Positions 1-9,174 of a stretch of 64,000 bases of DNA are shown here, piece by piece. Origin of the DNA: Paenibacillus sp. YYML68 (GTDB lineage: Bacteria; Bacillota; Bacilli; Paenibacillales; NBRC-103111); contig NZ_BQYI01000001.1 of assembly GCF_027923405.1 (NCBI RefSeq), forward strand, positions 1,900,501 through 1,964,500, written 5' to 3'. Below the pieces are notes generated by a model. It did no database searches and was not told the DNA's origin. It saw only the letters and a list, made by a program, of their open reading frames with translations. Position 1 is the first letter of the stretch. Each line of letters starts with the position of its first letter. The position numbers and the translations under genes are program-made.

Positions 1-168
1 CAGCTGGAGCGTGTCATTATTCAGAAGCAGAACCAGCTGAACGTAGAGGATAACTTCCGGGAATCGTGCCGGCTGAATAGTGAGATTGCCGATCTGGCTA
101 GTACCATTAATGAGCTTCACCTGTGGTTCCGCGTCAATCAGGATATGGATGCCCGTGCACATCATTAA
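1..168 (+). CDS. C-terminal end of a small helical protein (partial)
   Basis: An open frame enters from the left edge and ends at a TAA, leaving 55 residues and no start. It is charged, looks helical (heptad-like leucines and isoleucines around 'NSEIADLASTINEL') and ends in a His-rich tail. The helix-loop-helix look faintly recalls Spo0E-like aspartyl phosphatases, but the SQELD signature is absent, so I leave the function open. It reads in the same direction as the next gene, 66 bp downstream. Confidence 0.45.
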   Translation, partial: QLERVIIQKQNQLNVEDNFRESCRLNSEIADLASTINELHLWFRVNQDMDARAHH

Positions 169-234
169 CCGCTGGCAGCAGCTCGCTGCTCAGCGCATGA
201 TCAGCTATGGGTTGAATCGGGAGGTACGTATAGC

Positions 235-837
235 GTGACTTGGAGTGATAGCCTTGGGCGCATTGCTGCGCAGCTGTCGAATCACCGGCCCTCGCTGTAT
301 CCGACAGAAGAGCTGGATGACTTGATTGATCTGAAGATCTCGAAGCTGTCTACGGACAGCTTCGGGGAGGAGCAGCGCAGCTTCGCCATCGCCGTGAAGG
401 CGGGCTTACATGTATGGAATGAAAGCTTGGACGATTCGCATGAGCTGTCCCAGCAGCTGCACACGCGTGAGGGCAGCTACTGGCATGGCATGATGCATCG
501 GATGGAAGGCGACTATTCGAATGCAGACTACTGGTTCCGCATGGCAGGCGGGCACCCGGCCGAGACGGCTTGGGGTGCTGCTTGCGCCAAGTGGACAGCA
601 GATTACAGCTGGGATAACATCGCGAGCGTTTCGCTCCGAGAAGCGATTCGCAGCTGGGCGCAGCGCGATCGTCCCGACGCGATCGGCTTCTGTGAGCTCG
701 TCCGCCTGCAGGTGACGAAGGCGCGTGACGAGAACGCCGAGCAGCTGCTGAAGGAGCTGCAGCGTGAGGAGATCTTGACGCTGCTCCAAGCTTGCTACGC
801 GAACAGTGGAGGAGGCAGCTTGTTTGACAACCTATAG
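235..837 (+). CDS. conserved hypothetical protein, 200 aa
   Basis: The GTG start follows a GGGAGG ribosome site at normal spacing. There is no signal peptide or membrane segment, so it is probably cytoplasmic. The centre carries 'SYWHGMMHRMEGDYSNADYWF', cut here to its recognisable core: an HGMMHR stretch followed by DYSNAxYWFR. I associate this pattern with uncharacterised bacterial proteins, and its His and acidic residues could form a ligand or metal site. The 3' end overlaps the terpene synthase gene by 14 bp, so the two are probably translationally coupled. The function is unknown. Confidence 0.7.
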   Translation: MTWSDSLGRIAAQLSNHRPSLYPTEELDDLIDLKISKLSTDSFGEEQRSFAIAVKAGLHVWNESLDDSHELSQQLHTREGSYWHGMMHRMEGDYSNADYWFRMAGGHPAETAWGAACAKWTADYSWDNIASVSLREAIRSWAQRDRPDAIGFCELVRLQVTKARDENAEQLLKELQREEILTLLQACYANSGGGSLFDNL

Positions 838-1900
838 GAGTCCATTACCTGTTCCGCGCAGTCCGCTACATCTGATGACCCGCGTATACCGGTATGTACT
901 GCCGGGCGTGCGGGAGCAGCTGAAGCATTGGCGCAGCCGGGCGGAAGCGATGCCGGACCCGGAGCTGCGCACACAGGCGCTGCAGAGTATGACGACCAAG
1001 GAGTTTCATTGTATTGGCGGGTGTGTGTACGCTGCGGCACATCCATCGATGCGCCATGTGCTCATACCGCTTATTGTCGCTTTTCAGACGATCAGCGATT
1101 ATTTGGATAATCTGTGCGACCGCAGCACATCGCTCGACCCTGTTGACTTCCGCAGGCTCCATCAATCGATGCTCGATGCGGTCAATCCGGCGGCCACGCT
1201 GCACGATTATTACGAGTTCCGTGAGGAGAAGCAGGACGCGGATTACTTGAACGACTTGGTGAAGACATGCCAGGCATCGCTAAGGCTGCTCCCGTCTTAT
1301 GTCCTTGTCGCTGAGCGTGTACAGGAGCTAGTCGGTCTATATTGCGACCTGCAGGTGTACAAGCATATCCATAAGGATCACCGGGAGAAGGCACTGCTCG
1401 ATTGGTGGGCGGAGCATCAGTCGAAGTACGATACGATCGCGTGGAACGAGTTTGCGGCAGCGACAGGGTCGACGCTCGGTGTCTTCATGCTGTTCCTGGC
1501 TGCCTCAGAGGAGAAGCTGCAGCAGGAGACGATTCATTCGATTCACGAGGCTTATTTCCCATACATATGCAGTCTGCACATACTGCTGGATTACTTGATC
1601 GATCAAGAGGAAGACCGGATTGGCGGCGATTTGAATTTTTGCAGCTATTATGCCAATATGGATTCTACCGTCGAGAGGATCGAGTATATTGTCGGTGAGG
1701 CGAAGCGTCGTTCGCAATCGATTGCACACGCTGCCTTTCATCGGATGATTATAGAAGGACTGCTAGCTCTGTACTTATCTGATCCGAAGGTAAGCAGGCA
1801 GCAGCAGGTGAAGCGGGTTTCCAGGCGACTCATGAAGGGCAGTCCATGGATGCGCCTGTTTTTTCTAGTGAATAGTGTCTGGATTCGTACGATTTCGTAA
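824..1900 (+). CDS. ytpB: DUF2600 family, tetraprenyl-beta-curcumene synthase-like (YtpB)
   Basis: This resembles the all-helical DUF2600 family, whose Bacillus member YtpB cyclises heptaprenyl diphosphate to the C35 hydrocarbon tetraprenyl-beta-curcumene, a sesquarterpene precursor. The 'VYRYVLPGVREQLKHW' beginning and the 'ISDYLDNLCDR' acidic motif near residue 90 fit the family, and the length (358 aa) is normal. I chose the TTG at 824 because GGAGGAGG ends 8 bp before it. A GTG at 806 lies inside that ribosome site and would be unled. It overlaps the end of the upstream hypothetical gene. The family call is firm; the exact product is inferred from YtpB. Confidence 0.85.
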   Translation: MTTYRSPLPVPRSPLHLMTRVYRYVLPGVREQLKHWRSRAEAMPDPELRTQALQSMTTKEFHCIGGCVYAAAHPSMRHVLIPLIVAFQTISDYLDNLCDRSTSLDPVDFRRLHQSMLDAVNPAATLHDYYEFREEKQDADYLNDLVKTCQASLRLLPSYVLVAERVQELVGLYCDLQVYKHIHKDHREKALLDWWAEHQSKYDTIAWNEFAAATGSTLGVFMLFLAASEEKLQQETIHSIHEAYFPYICSLHILLDYLIDQEEDRIGGDLNFCSYYANMDSTVERIEYIVGEAKRRSQSIAHAAFHRMIIEGLLALYLSDPKVSRQQQVKRVSRRLMKGSPWMRLFFLVNSVWIRTIS

Positions 1901-1949
1901 GAGGTGCCGACTCATTGCGATCTTATTACAGACAGGCGATAACGATTAG

Positions 1950-2927
<978 letters not shown>

Positions 2928-2943
2928 GCAGCAGCGAAGCAAG

Positions 2944-2977
2944 AAGAGCGGAGTTCATCAGATCGAACTCCGCTCTT
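2944..2977. terminator. bidirectional hairpin between pfkA and peroxiredoxin
   Basis: A perfect 13-bp stem (AAGAGCGGAGTTC with its complement) and an 8-base loop sit between two convergent genes. There is no strong T-run on either side, so it may terminate both transcripts only moderately well. Confidence 0.7.
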
Positions 2978-3011
2978 ACTGATATATGCAGTCTGCGCCC
3001 CAATACAATGC

Positions 3012-3461
3012 TTACGCTCCTTGATCGCTCTTCAGCGCGGCGAGCATTCTCTCTGTTGGTGGATTGCCCTTCTGCGCGAAAATAATGCGTCCGCTTCGGC
3101 CGATCACATAGACGAACCGCTGCTGGCCGAGCAAGCCGAACAGCAGCTGGCCGACACCGTACAGCTGGCGAATCGTATCATCCTTATCGCTGATGAGCGG
3201 GAAGTCGTACATGAAGCGCGAGGCAAACCTGCTATGGGCCTCCGTGCTTGCCGGATTAATGCCTAGCACGAGTGCATCGTACGCAGCGTATTGCTCCTTC
3301 GAATCGCGTACTGCGCACAGCTGCTGTGTGCAGATGGGGGTTTCGTTCTTCGGATAGAAGACGAGAACGATCGGGCGCTTGCCAAGATGCTCCTCCAGCT
3401 TAATGGTGCCTTGGGTGCTGTCTGCCGTGAAGGCGGGTGCTGCGCTGCCTAATGGAAGCAT
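3012..3461 (-). CDS. Bcp/AhpE-type peroxiredoxin
   Basis: Thioredoxin-fold peroxidase that reduces hydroperoxides. The peroxidatic centre 'PKNETPICTQQLC' places the reactive Cys at residue 44 and a candidate resolving Cys at 49, the CxxxxC spacing of Bcp-type atypical 2-Cys enzymes. The length (149 aa) is typical. I chose the ATG giving 'MLPLGSAAPAF', where family proteins begin; upstream in-frame codons have no better ribosome site. A Fur/PerR-like box lies upstream of its predicted promoter, so control by iron or peroxide is plausible. Confidence 0.85.
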   Translation of the reverse strand: MLPLGSAAPAFTADSTQGTIKLEEHLGKRPIVLVFYPKNETPICTQQLCAVRDSKEQYAAYDALVLGINPASTEAHSRFASRFMYDFPLISDKDDTIRQLYGVGQLLFGLLGQQRFVYVIGRSGRIIFAQKGNPPTERMLAALKSDQGA

Positions 3462-3507
3462 AGGTATGAACACACCTTTCTTTTCGAAGCCATGATACCG
3501 TTTATTG

Positions 3508-3533
3508 TATAATGAGTAGTGCGTGTACAGCAA
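3508..3533. promoter_or_regulatory. divergent promoter region between peroxiredoxin and DUF3906 genes
   Basis: On the plus strand TATAAT sits at 3508-3513, reading toward the DUF3906 gene with a poor -35. On the minus strand TTGCTG (3528-3533) and a TATACAAT stretch make a plausible promoter for the peroxiredoxin. The two promoters overlap back to back. Confidence 0.5.
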
Positions 3534-3539
3534 GCTAGG

Positions 3540-3554
3540 TGATAATAATTCTCA
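3540..3554. promoter_or_regulatory. Fur/PerR-like box
   Basis: TGATAATAATTCTCA matches the Bacillus Fur 7-1-7 inverted repeat (TGATAAT-N-ATTATCA) at 14 of 15 positions counting the free centre, and fits the PerR consensus less well. It is 7 bp upstream of the minus-strand -35 of the peroxiredoxin and about 20 bp downstream of the plus-strand start. A regulator there could act on either gene. Confidence 0.5.
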
Positions 3555-3585
3555 TTAATGACGATACATCCTAGGAGGAATGCTC

Positions 3586-3792
3586 ATGTATTTGTACAGA
3601 ATGGAAGTAGAACTGCGGGACAGAAGTGTGCAGCTCGTCGTTATGGCGGAGACGGATGAGCAGGCGTTCGACAGTCTGGAGGAGCTCATCGGTCGCTTCT
3701 ATGTGAAGACACCTGATGTGCAGTCTGCAGCGATCATCGAGAAGAAGCGTGCGGTGAAGGGCTCCGGCTACGTTCTGGACCCCGGCGTATAA
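3586..3792 (+). CDS. DUF3906 family small protein
   Basis: A 68-residue cytoplasmic protein starting '[22 protein letters not shown]' in form, with '[14 protein letters not shown]' in the middle and '[13 protein letters not shown]' near the end. This is the pattern I know for DUF3906, a Bacillales protein of unknown role. Of two nearby ATGs I took the second, 7 bp after AGGAGG; the first is only one base from it. The uracil-DNA glycosylase gene follows 13 bp downstream, so the two are probably cotranscribed. Confidence 0.8.
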   Translation: MYLYRMEVELRDRSVQLVVMAETDEQAFDSLEELIGRFYVKTPDVQSAAIIEKKRAVKGSGYVLDPGV

Positions 3793-3805
3793 GGGGTGCG
3801 GCCTG

Positions 3806-4492
3806 ATGATGCTGGAGCCTACGCTTGACTGGGCGCGATTGCTGGAGACTGAGCTGCAGCAGCCTTATTATGAGGAGCTGCAGCTCAGGCTGGCACAGGA
3901 ATATGATCGCCATGCCGTATACCCGCGGCAGGAGCACATCTATGCAGCGCTGCATCTGACGCCATACTCGAGGGTGAAGGCGGTCATCCTCGGCCAAGAT
4001 CCATACCACGGACCAGGACAGGCGCATGGCCTGAGCTTCTCCGTCATGCCGGGAGTCGTGCTGCCACCTAGCCTGCGCAATATGTTCAAGGAGCTGGGCA
4101 GCGATCTTGGCTTGCCGATGCCGGAGCACGGCTGTCTTGTGCATTGGGCGAGCGAGGGTGTGCTGCTGCTGAACACGGTGCTCACGGTACGGGACGGGGA
4201 GCCGGGCTCGCACCAGCGACTAGGATGGGAAACATTTACAGATCGGATCATAACGCTTCTGAACGAGAGGGAGCAGCCGGTCGTGTTCGTGCTGTGGGGC
4301 GCTCATGCGCAGAAGAAGCTTCCGCTCATCGATCGCAGCCGTCACCACGTTCTGTGCTCCGCCCATCCGAGTCCGCTGTCGGCGCGCCGAGGCTTCTTCG
4401 GCAGCAAGCCGTATTCGCGGACGAACGAATATTTGCTTCGTCAAGGACTTGCTCCGATCAACTGGCAGCTGCCTGCTGATGTCACGATATAG
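3806..4492 (+). CDS. ung: uracil-DNA glycosylase
   Basis: Family 1 uracil-DNA glycosylase, which removes uracil from DNA to start base-excision repair. The water-activating loop '[17 protein letters not shown]' places the catalytic Asp at residue 65. 'LLLNTVLTV' and the DNA-intercalation loop '[13 protein letters not shown]' with its catalytic His follow in the right order. The length (228 aa) is normal. An ATG one codon downstream is an equal alternative start. It follows the DUF3906 gene closely and ends before a hairpin. Confidence 0.96.
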   Translation: MMLEPTLDWARLLETELQQPYYEELQLRLAQEYDRHAVYPRQEHIYAALHLTPYSRVKAVILGQDPYHGPGQAHGLSFSVMPGVVLPPSLRNMFKELGSDLGLPMPEHGCLVHWASEGVLLLNTVLTVRDGEPGSHQRLGWETFTDRIITLLNEREQPVVFVLWGAHAQKKLPLIDRSRHHVLCSAHPSPLSARRGFFGSKPYSRTNEYLLRQGLAPINWQLPADVTI

Positions 4493-4501
4493 CATAACGC
4501 C

Positions 4502-4539
4502 GAACAAGCCTGCCGACGTATTCGTTCGGAGGCTTGTTC
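4502..4539. terminator. hairpin between ung and the convergent glycosidase gene
   Basis: GAACAAGCCT and AGGCTTGTTC form a 10-bp outer stem, continued by CCGA/TCGG inside. Only short T-runs flank it. Its position between converging genes suggests a shared terminator. Confidence 0.6.
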
Positions 4540-4570
4540 TGATGCGCTGACGCTACTGTGTTGCTGCTCG

Positions 4571-5761
4571 CTAGTAGTTCACGCCAGGCGTATACGTGTT
4601 GACTGCGTTCCAGAGGAGGAACTCCTCGACGCCGTTGTCGTTCAGCGCGCGAATCTGGTCCTCGACCTGCTGCTTGCCATAGCGGATGTAGCCCGGCACC
4701 CAGCTTGCGGTGAAGTCCTGGATCCAAGGTCGGACGACAGGCTTTATGTCACCTAGAGGCTCAAGCTTCTTATGCGTATCCTTCGTCGCGCCTGCGATCG
4801 TTGCATAGGGCGCTGCGTCAGGCACCTTGGAGCCGAACCAGCCCGTCGTGTAATGGCTCGGATAGATCATCGGACAGATGACGTCGACGTTTTGAGATAT
4901 TTTCTGGAAATCTTGACCAATCCCCTCCGCAGCTGGTACAGAAGCGGCATATCCGAATATATCGACGGACACGCGCACGCCGAGCGGTGCAAGCTGCTCG
5001 TGGGCGTATTTGACGAATTCGGCAACAGCCTGAATGCGTGACCGTTCATCCTTGTAATAGGACAGTATATCGGCACGCTTCTCGAACCCTTCCGGGAAGC
5101 GGACGTAGTCGAACTGAATTTCTTTGAAGCCAGCCTTGGCTGCTTCTTTGGCTACCTCAATGTTATAGTCCCACACTTCTTTTTGATACGGGTTGACGAA
5201 GCTGTCGGACGGGTTCTTGTTATTGCCCCATACGGTGCCGTCCGGATTTTGGAACGACAGCTCCGGCTTCTTCTTCGCAAGGATGGTGTCCTTGAATACG
5301 ACGACGCGGGCGATCGGATAGATGTCATGCTCCTTCAGCGTCGTCATCAGCTTGCTGATGTCGGGAATAATTTTCTTAGTCGTATCCATGGCGAGCAATG
5401 TTGGGTTGCCGGTGTTGTACGTAATGTAGCCCCAGTCATCCTTCACATCAATGACCATGGCGTTCAGCTCGGTCTCATCGAGTAGCTTCAGCAGCGTGCT
5501 CATGCGTGCGCCTGCTGCACTGTGTGCAGTGGCGTAGATGCCCTTCACCTTCGGCGCGTCCGGCTGAGGGTCGAGCTTCGTAAGCGGCAGCAGCGGATCA
5601 CCCGGATTCGACGCAGGGGTAGCAGCAACGCCTTGAGGCTGCGAGGCGGTCATATTCTTCGAATCAAGTGATGCTTGAGCGACTTGCTCAACCGTGAGGC
5701 CAGGCTGCTCGGCGTTGACTCCGCCCCAGGCCATAAGGAATGCGGCCAATATGAGTTCCAT
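4571..5761 (-). CDS. secreted putative glycoside hydrolase, DUF4015
   Basis: A 396-residue protein with a short hydrophobic N-terminus ('LILAAFLMAWGGVNA'), consistent with export. After a low-complexity linker (about residues 30-70), a TIM-barrel-like DUF4015 region begins at 'VKGIYATAHSAAG'. It contains 'MVIDVKDDWGYI', 'EIQFDYVRFP' and 'ICPMIYPSHY', strand-end motifs typical of this glycoside hydrolase-like family. The substrate is unknown; cell-wall or exopolysaccharide sugars are plausible. The ATG follows AAGGAGAG. It is transcribed alone, divergently from the next MFS gene. Confidence 0.8.
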   Translation of the reverse strand: MELILAAFLMAWGGVNAEQPGLTVEQVAQASLDSKNMTASQPQGVAATPASNPGDPLLPLTKLDPQPDAPKVKGIYATAHSAAGARMSTLLKLLDETELNAMVIDVKDDWGYITYNTGNPTLLAMDTTKKIIPDISKLMTTLKEHDIYPIARVVVFKDTILAKKKPELSFQNPDGTVWGNNKNPSDSFVNPYQKEVWDYNIEVAKEAAKAGFKEIQFDYVRFPEGFEKRADILSYYKDERSRIQAVAEFVKYAHEQLAPLGVRVSVDIFGYAASVPAAEGIGQDFQKISQNVDVICPMIYPSHYTTGWFGSKVPDAAPYATIAGATKDTHKKLEPLGDIKPVVRPWIQDFTASWVPGYIRYGKQQVEDQIRALNDNGVEEFLLWNAVNTYTPGVNY

Positions 5762-5927
5762 GATGATCGTCTCTCCTTGCCGTATAGGATTCTTTCATTA
5801 TAATAGAGTTGAGCTGAATTCGATAGATTCGGTTTGATGGAATTTGACGAAGGCTGATGCAATCACGTGAAGGCTGTCAGTTGCTGTTGAGAAATGGAGA
5901 AGTACATATTAGTGAAGGAAGGTTATG

Positions 5928-7091
5928 ATGAACAAACAGCTTTGGTCATTGCGAGGTCTCAATTTCTCGTTTTATGCGACGACAGGCGTGTTGAATCCGT
6001 TCTTGCCGATCTATCTGGAGGCTCGCGGCTACACCTCGGCGCAGATCGGTCTGCTTATGATGATCGGTCCGTTCATTACGATATTTGCCCAGCCGATGTG
6101 GGGGTATATCAGCGACAGGTATCAGGCGCTCAAGACGATCGTATTCTCGCTGTGGGCGATGACATTATTGTCAAGCTTCGGCATATTCGGCTCCACCAGC
6201 TACACCTTCTTGTTTATGTTTATGCTGCTGCTTTACTTTTTCTTACTCTCATCACAGCCGTTGTTGGACACACTCTCGATTCGCGTCGCGCAGCGTGCGG
6301 ATGCTACGTACGGCTCGATCCGGTTATGGGGCTCTATCGGCTTTATGCTGCTGTCGATGTCCACAGGCTTTTTGCTCGATGTCATAGGTGGAATTGATCA
6401 TATCGCTTACTTGTACTGGGGGATCTGGCTGCTTCCGTTCCTCTTCCTGCTCCTCGCCCGTAATGAGAAAGGGGAAGGCAACGCCGTTGTTTCCTTGAGC
6501 GCCTTCGGTCAAATGCTGAAGAATAAGCAGTTCGTCTGGTTTCTGTTCCTCGTCTTCATCCTGATGGTGCCGCACCGGATGAATGATTCCTTGCTGGCGC
6601 TCTACATGAAGGACTTGGGCGCAACCGATGTAATGGTCGGCTGGGCTTGGGCGCTAGCCGCAGGTAGTGAAATTCCGACGCTCGCCTTGCTGGCGAGATA
6701 TTTGACACGCTTTCACGAGCTGGCGCTGCTAGGTGTCGTGTCGATTCTATACACGGTGCGATGGTTTCTGTATGGGTATTTGGACGACCCGTTCATGCTC
6801 ATGATGCTTCAGGCGTCACATAGCATCACGTTCGCCGTGTTCTGGATTACCGCTGTGCAATATGTGGTGCGGCTCGTGCCTAGCCATCTCCAATCGACAG
6901 GCCAGTCGTTGCTGGCGATGATCTTCCTTGGTCTAGCAGGGATTACGGGGGGCTACGCCGGCGGGTATGTGAAGGATTGGCTCGGAGGAGATGCGATGTA
7001 CTACATCGGCGCGGTCTTCGCGGCTGTATCTGCGGTGCTGTTCCTCGGGACGCACAGCTACTTGCGCAAGCACAACGATCCCGCTGTTTAA
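5928..7091 (+). CDS. MFS transporter (LacY/nucleoside symporter-like)
   Basis: A membrane protein of about 387 residues with roughly twelve hydrophobic segments. The N-terminal half has the MFS loop 'PMWGYISDRYQALK' after the second helix and 'GSIRLWGSIGFML', a signature of the MFS_1-like branch that includes LacY, NupG-type and PucC-type carriers. Substrate cannot be read from sequence. AAGGAAGG precedes two adjacent ATGs (5925 and 5928), and spacing slightly favours the second. It is a single-gene unit ending in a strong terminator. Confidence 0.85.
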   Translation: MNKQLWSLRGLNFSFYATTGVLNPFLPIYLEARGYTSAQIGLLMMIGPFITIFAQPMWGYISDRYQALKTIVFSLWAMTLLSSFGIFGSTSYTFLFMFMLLLYFFLLSSQPLLDTLSIRVAQRADATYGSIRLWGSIGFMLLSMSTGFLLDVIGGIDHIAYLYWGIWLLPFLFLLLARNEKGEGNAVVSLSAFGQMLKNKQFVWFLFLVFILMVPHRMNDSLLALYMKDLGATDVMVGWAWALAAGSEIPTLALLARYLTRFHELALLGVVSILYTVRWFLYGYLDDPFMLMMLQASHSITFAVFWITAVQYVVRLVPSHLQSTGQSLLAMIFLGLAGITGGYAGGYVKDWLGGDAMYYIGAVFAAVSAVLFLGTHSYLRKHNDPAV

Positions 7092-7106
7092 TAGGTGAAA
7101 AAAGAA

Positions 7107-7140
7107 AAACCCATCTTCTAATGAAGATGGGTTTCTTTTT
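7107..7140 (+). terminator. rho-independent terminator of the MFS gene
   Basis: A 12-bp perfect stem (AAACCCATCTTC, loop TAAT, complement) is followed by CTTTTT. On the opposite strand a run of A/G becomes TTTTTC, so it can also stop the small minus-strand gene whose 3' end lies inside the stem. Confidence 0.9.
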
Positions 7141-7312
7141 GGTACTCGGATATACTGTACTGAATAATTTCCATGGCGTCTTGCTCCTTCAATGCGGCAA
7201 GGCCGTTGCGCAGCACAATTTCGGAATCAAGCTCGTGTTGCTTGAGGAATGGATACAATTCAGGCGTTAGCTTCATGACAATCTTCGCAAGCTTTACGGT
7301 TTCCACAAGCAT
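7118..7312 (-). CDS. small hypothetical protein, 64 aa
   Basis: A small cytoplasmic, mostly helical protein starting 'MLVETVKLAKIVMKL'. I do not recognise its family. GGAAGGG lies a few bases before the chosen ATG. A longer start at 7327 is possible, and so is a GTG two codons in. A TATAAT (minus strand, 7414-7419) about 100 bp upstream could be its promoter. Its last codons form one arm of the terminator of the converging MFS gene, an economical arrangement that supports real 3' ends on both sides. Confidence 0.5.
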   Translation of the reverse strand: MLVETVKLAKIVMKLTPELYPFLKQHELDSEIVLRNGLAALKEQDAMEIIQYSISEYQKETHLH

Positions 7313-7552
7313 CACCCTTCCCGCCATCTAATGTTGAGAGCTCAGGAGCGACTTTCGAGTAACACAGGTAAAGCTGAGGAACGTTCAGCACTATGAATTT
7401 GTAGAACATTTTCATTATAACATAGTTTGCGAAAGTTGACATTGGACTTTTGCGGAAATGGTGGAGTCCAAGCTGCAGCTCGGCGAGCTCAAAGCGTACT
7501 GTTACCGTCACCAGCATATGCGGGGAAAGTTTCATATATACGCGCGCATAAG

Positions 7553-7580
7553 AAAAAGGCCCAGCTTGATGAGCTAGGCC
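7553..7580 (-). terminator. terminator of the DUF4178-DUF4247 unit
   Basis: Read on the minus strand, GGCC-T-AGCT and its complement form a stem of about 9 bp with one mismatch, followed by TTTTT. It lies 9 bp beyond the lipoprotein stop. Confidence 0.85.
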
Positions 7581-7588
7581 GCTGCTAC

Positions 7589-8320
7589 TTAGCGTCGCTT
7601 GAAGGAGCCGGTGCGCCGCGTCGTGCTCGGTTTCGTGCTACCGCTGCCGGTCGGTGCTTTGCTGTAGTTCGGAGTGGAGCCATCGTTGCGCCGAACAGCG
7701 CCCGTCTGTCCTTCTGTCGGTGCAGGCTTCGCCGGCTGCGTGAAGCTGCCTCGACGATTGGTAGTCGCCGGTGGAGCGTCGGTCGGCTTCCTTGCAGGAG
7801 CGCCCGCAGAGCCGCCAGCAGAGCCGGAATACGGCGCCGCTTGGTATTTGCCATAATCGTCATATCTGCGGGTGGAGGTGTAGCCTCTGTAGTCGGTTCC
7901 GCGCCTGCTGCCGAGCCAGCCTCCTCCGAGGACGGACTGCAGCATGACGGCTGTCATGTATCCTTGCAGGAAGGACGAATCGTAGTGCTCCCTTACGTAG
8001 GCAATCGAATTGACTTCGACGAGCGTCGTATTGTCGTTGTTCGGATCGTCCTGGACGTGAATCATCCGGTGGTCATAGATGAGGAACATGCGTTCGTCTG
8101 ATTCCTTGCTCATCTCTTGCGGCGGCTCAGCGGCTGCAATTTCGTTAGCCACCGCCGGGACGTCCTTGCCCGAGACACTGTATATTTTAGCTGAGCTGTC
8201 GCCTTGACCCTGCACATCGATTAACGAGTAATTGTCTCGGATAAAATGGCCGGAATCGCCGCAGCCCACAAGCAGCGAGATCGTGAGCAGCAGCGCAAGC
8301 CATCTGGTCATTCGTTTCAT
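7589..8320 (-). CDS. DUF4247 lipoprotein
   Basis: Begins 'MKRMTRWLALLLTISLLVGCG', a lipoprotein signal with a lipobox (LVGC), so it should be anchored outside the membrane. The middle ('FIRDNYSLIDVQ', 'SVSGKDVPAVANEIA', 'FLIYDHRMIHV', 'YVREHYDSSFLQGYM') matches what I know of DUF4247. The C-terminal third is a Gly/Ser/Pro/Arg-rich disordered tail. GGGAGG supports this ATG; a longer reading frame upstream has no ribosome site. It is the second gene of a unit with the DUF4178 gene, 64 bp apart. The role is unknown. Confidence 0.8.
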   Translation of the reverse strand: MKRMTRWLALLLTISLLVGCGDSGHFIRDNYSLIDVQGQGDSSAKIYSVSGKDVPAVANEIAAAEPPQEMSKESDERMFLIYDHRMIHVQDDPNNDNTTLVEVNSIAYVREHYDSSFLQGYMTAVMLQSVLGGGWLGSRRGTDYRGYTSTRRYDDYGKYQAAPYSGSAGGSAGAPARKPTDAPPATTNRRGSFTQPAKPAPTEGQTGAVRRNDGSTPNYSKAPTGSGSTKPSTTRRTGSFKRR

Positions 8321-8384
8321 TAATGGAACGCCTCCCGAGTCTGCACGATTCGGCGCAAGCTTGGCCGATATATTCATTATGGCT

Positions 8385-8918
8385 CTACTCGGCCGATTTC
8401 ATGAAACGTAGCTGGCTTGCGGGCGTATGCACGCCTTCCATTGCTACATATTTACCGTCCTGCCACTGGAGGAAGAAATACCGTCCTCCTGCTCCTGCAT
8501 ACCGCCACAGCATAACGCGGTCGTTCGAACGGAAGTCAGTGCGGCCTTCTGACCTCAACGTATCCTCGCGGTAATATTCAAGGCTGTATAAGCTTCCCTC
8601 ACCAAGGTCTAGCTGTGTTGGCACATCATTGGGGTCATCCAGCGAGCCTTCGACAAACTCGCAGGCGAAGCATTCGTACTCGCGTCCCTTTTCCACAAGC
8701 AAGCATGAAATTTGTTTGCCGTTTTGCAAATAATAAGCGAAGCGATGCGGGGCATAGCCTTGATCGTAGTAGGACAGCTTGCCGGACACGACATATTCCT
8801 CGAGCTCCATGGATATAATGTCGCCGACCTGCGTATCCTCAAGTGGCTCTCTGTTCTTAACGTCTGGTAAGGGCTTCTTGCCATTGATGATCTGTTGCGC
8901 TCTCTTCCACAAAGTCAT
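8385..8918 (-). CDS. DUF4178 domain protein
   Basis: A 177-residue soluble protein, beta-rich in appearance ('VGDIISMELEEYVVSGKLSYYD', shortened here; 'RVMLWRYAGAGGRYFFLQW'). This fits DUF4178, a family of unknown function often coded beside DUF4247 and membrane proteins such as DUF350 in Bacillales. AAGGAG precedes the ATG. It is the first gene of a two-gene unit with the DUF4247 lipoprotein, which suggests a shared envelope-related job. Confidence 0.75.
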   Translation of the reverse strand: MTLWKRAQQIINGKKPLPDVKNREPLEDTQVGDIISMELEEYVVSGKLSYYDQGYAPHRFAYYLQNGKQISCLLVEKGREYECFACEFVEGSLDDPNDVPTQLDLGEGSLYSLEYYREDTLRSEGRTDFRSNDRVMLWRYAGAGGRYFFLQWQDGKYVAMEGVHTPASQLRFMKSAE

Positions 8919-8999
8919 GTGCCGTCGCTCCTTTTCGAATTCGTGTATGATGTATTAGTTACGATGTTCAAGAAGTCGAGGTTTCAAATTGAACATTTC

Positions 9000-9028
9000 T
9001 GGAATATGAGCTTCCCTTGTGTTATACT
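9000..9028 (+). promoter_or_regulatory. probable cshA promoter with long leader
   Basis: TGGAAT (9000-9005), a 17-bp spacer and TATACT (9023-9028). Transcription from here would give an untranslated leader of about 140 bases before cshA. Long leaders are common for cold-responsive RNA helicases, but I see no clear named element in it. Confidence 0.5.
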
Positions 9029-9174
9029 ACTAAAGATATTCTTAAGTACGGCCTTGACTGTTCATTTTGACACAGCTCGAAAGTGTTTCATGAAGAGAGT
9101 AATACAGAGAGATAGGAGTCGCACTTAAGGGTACAGATAATAATAGAACCCAAAGTACAAAGGAGATTGAACAA

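Noticed and set aside
1-168. Spo0E-like phosphatase
   Set aside because: The SQELD signature is missing and the N-terminus lies outside the window.
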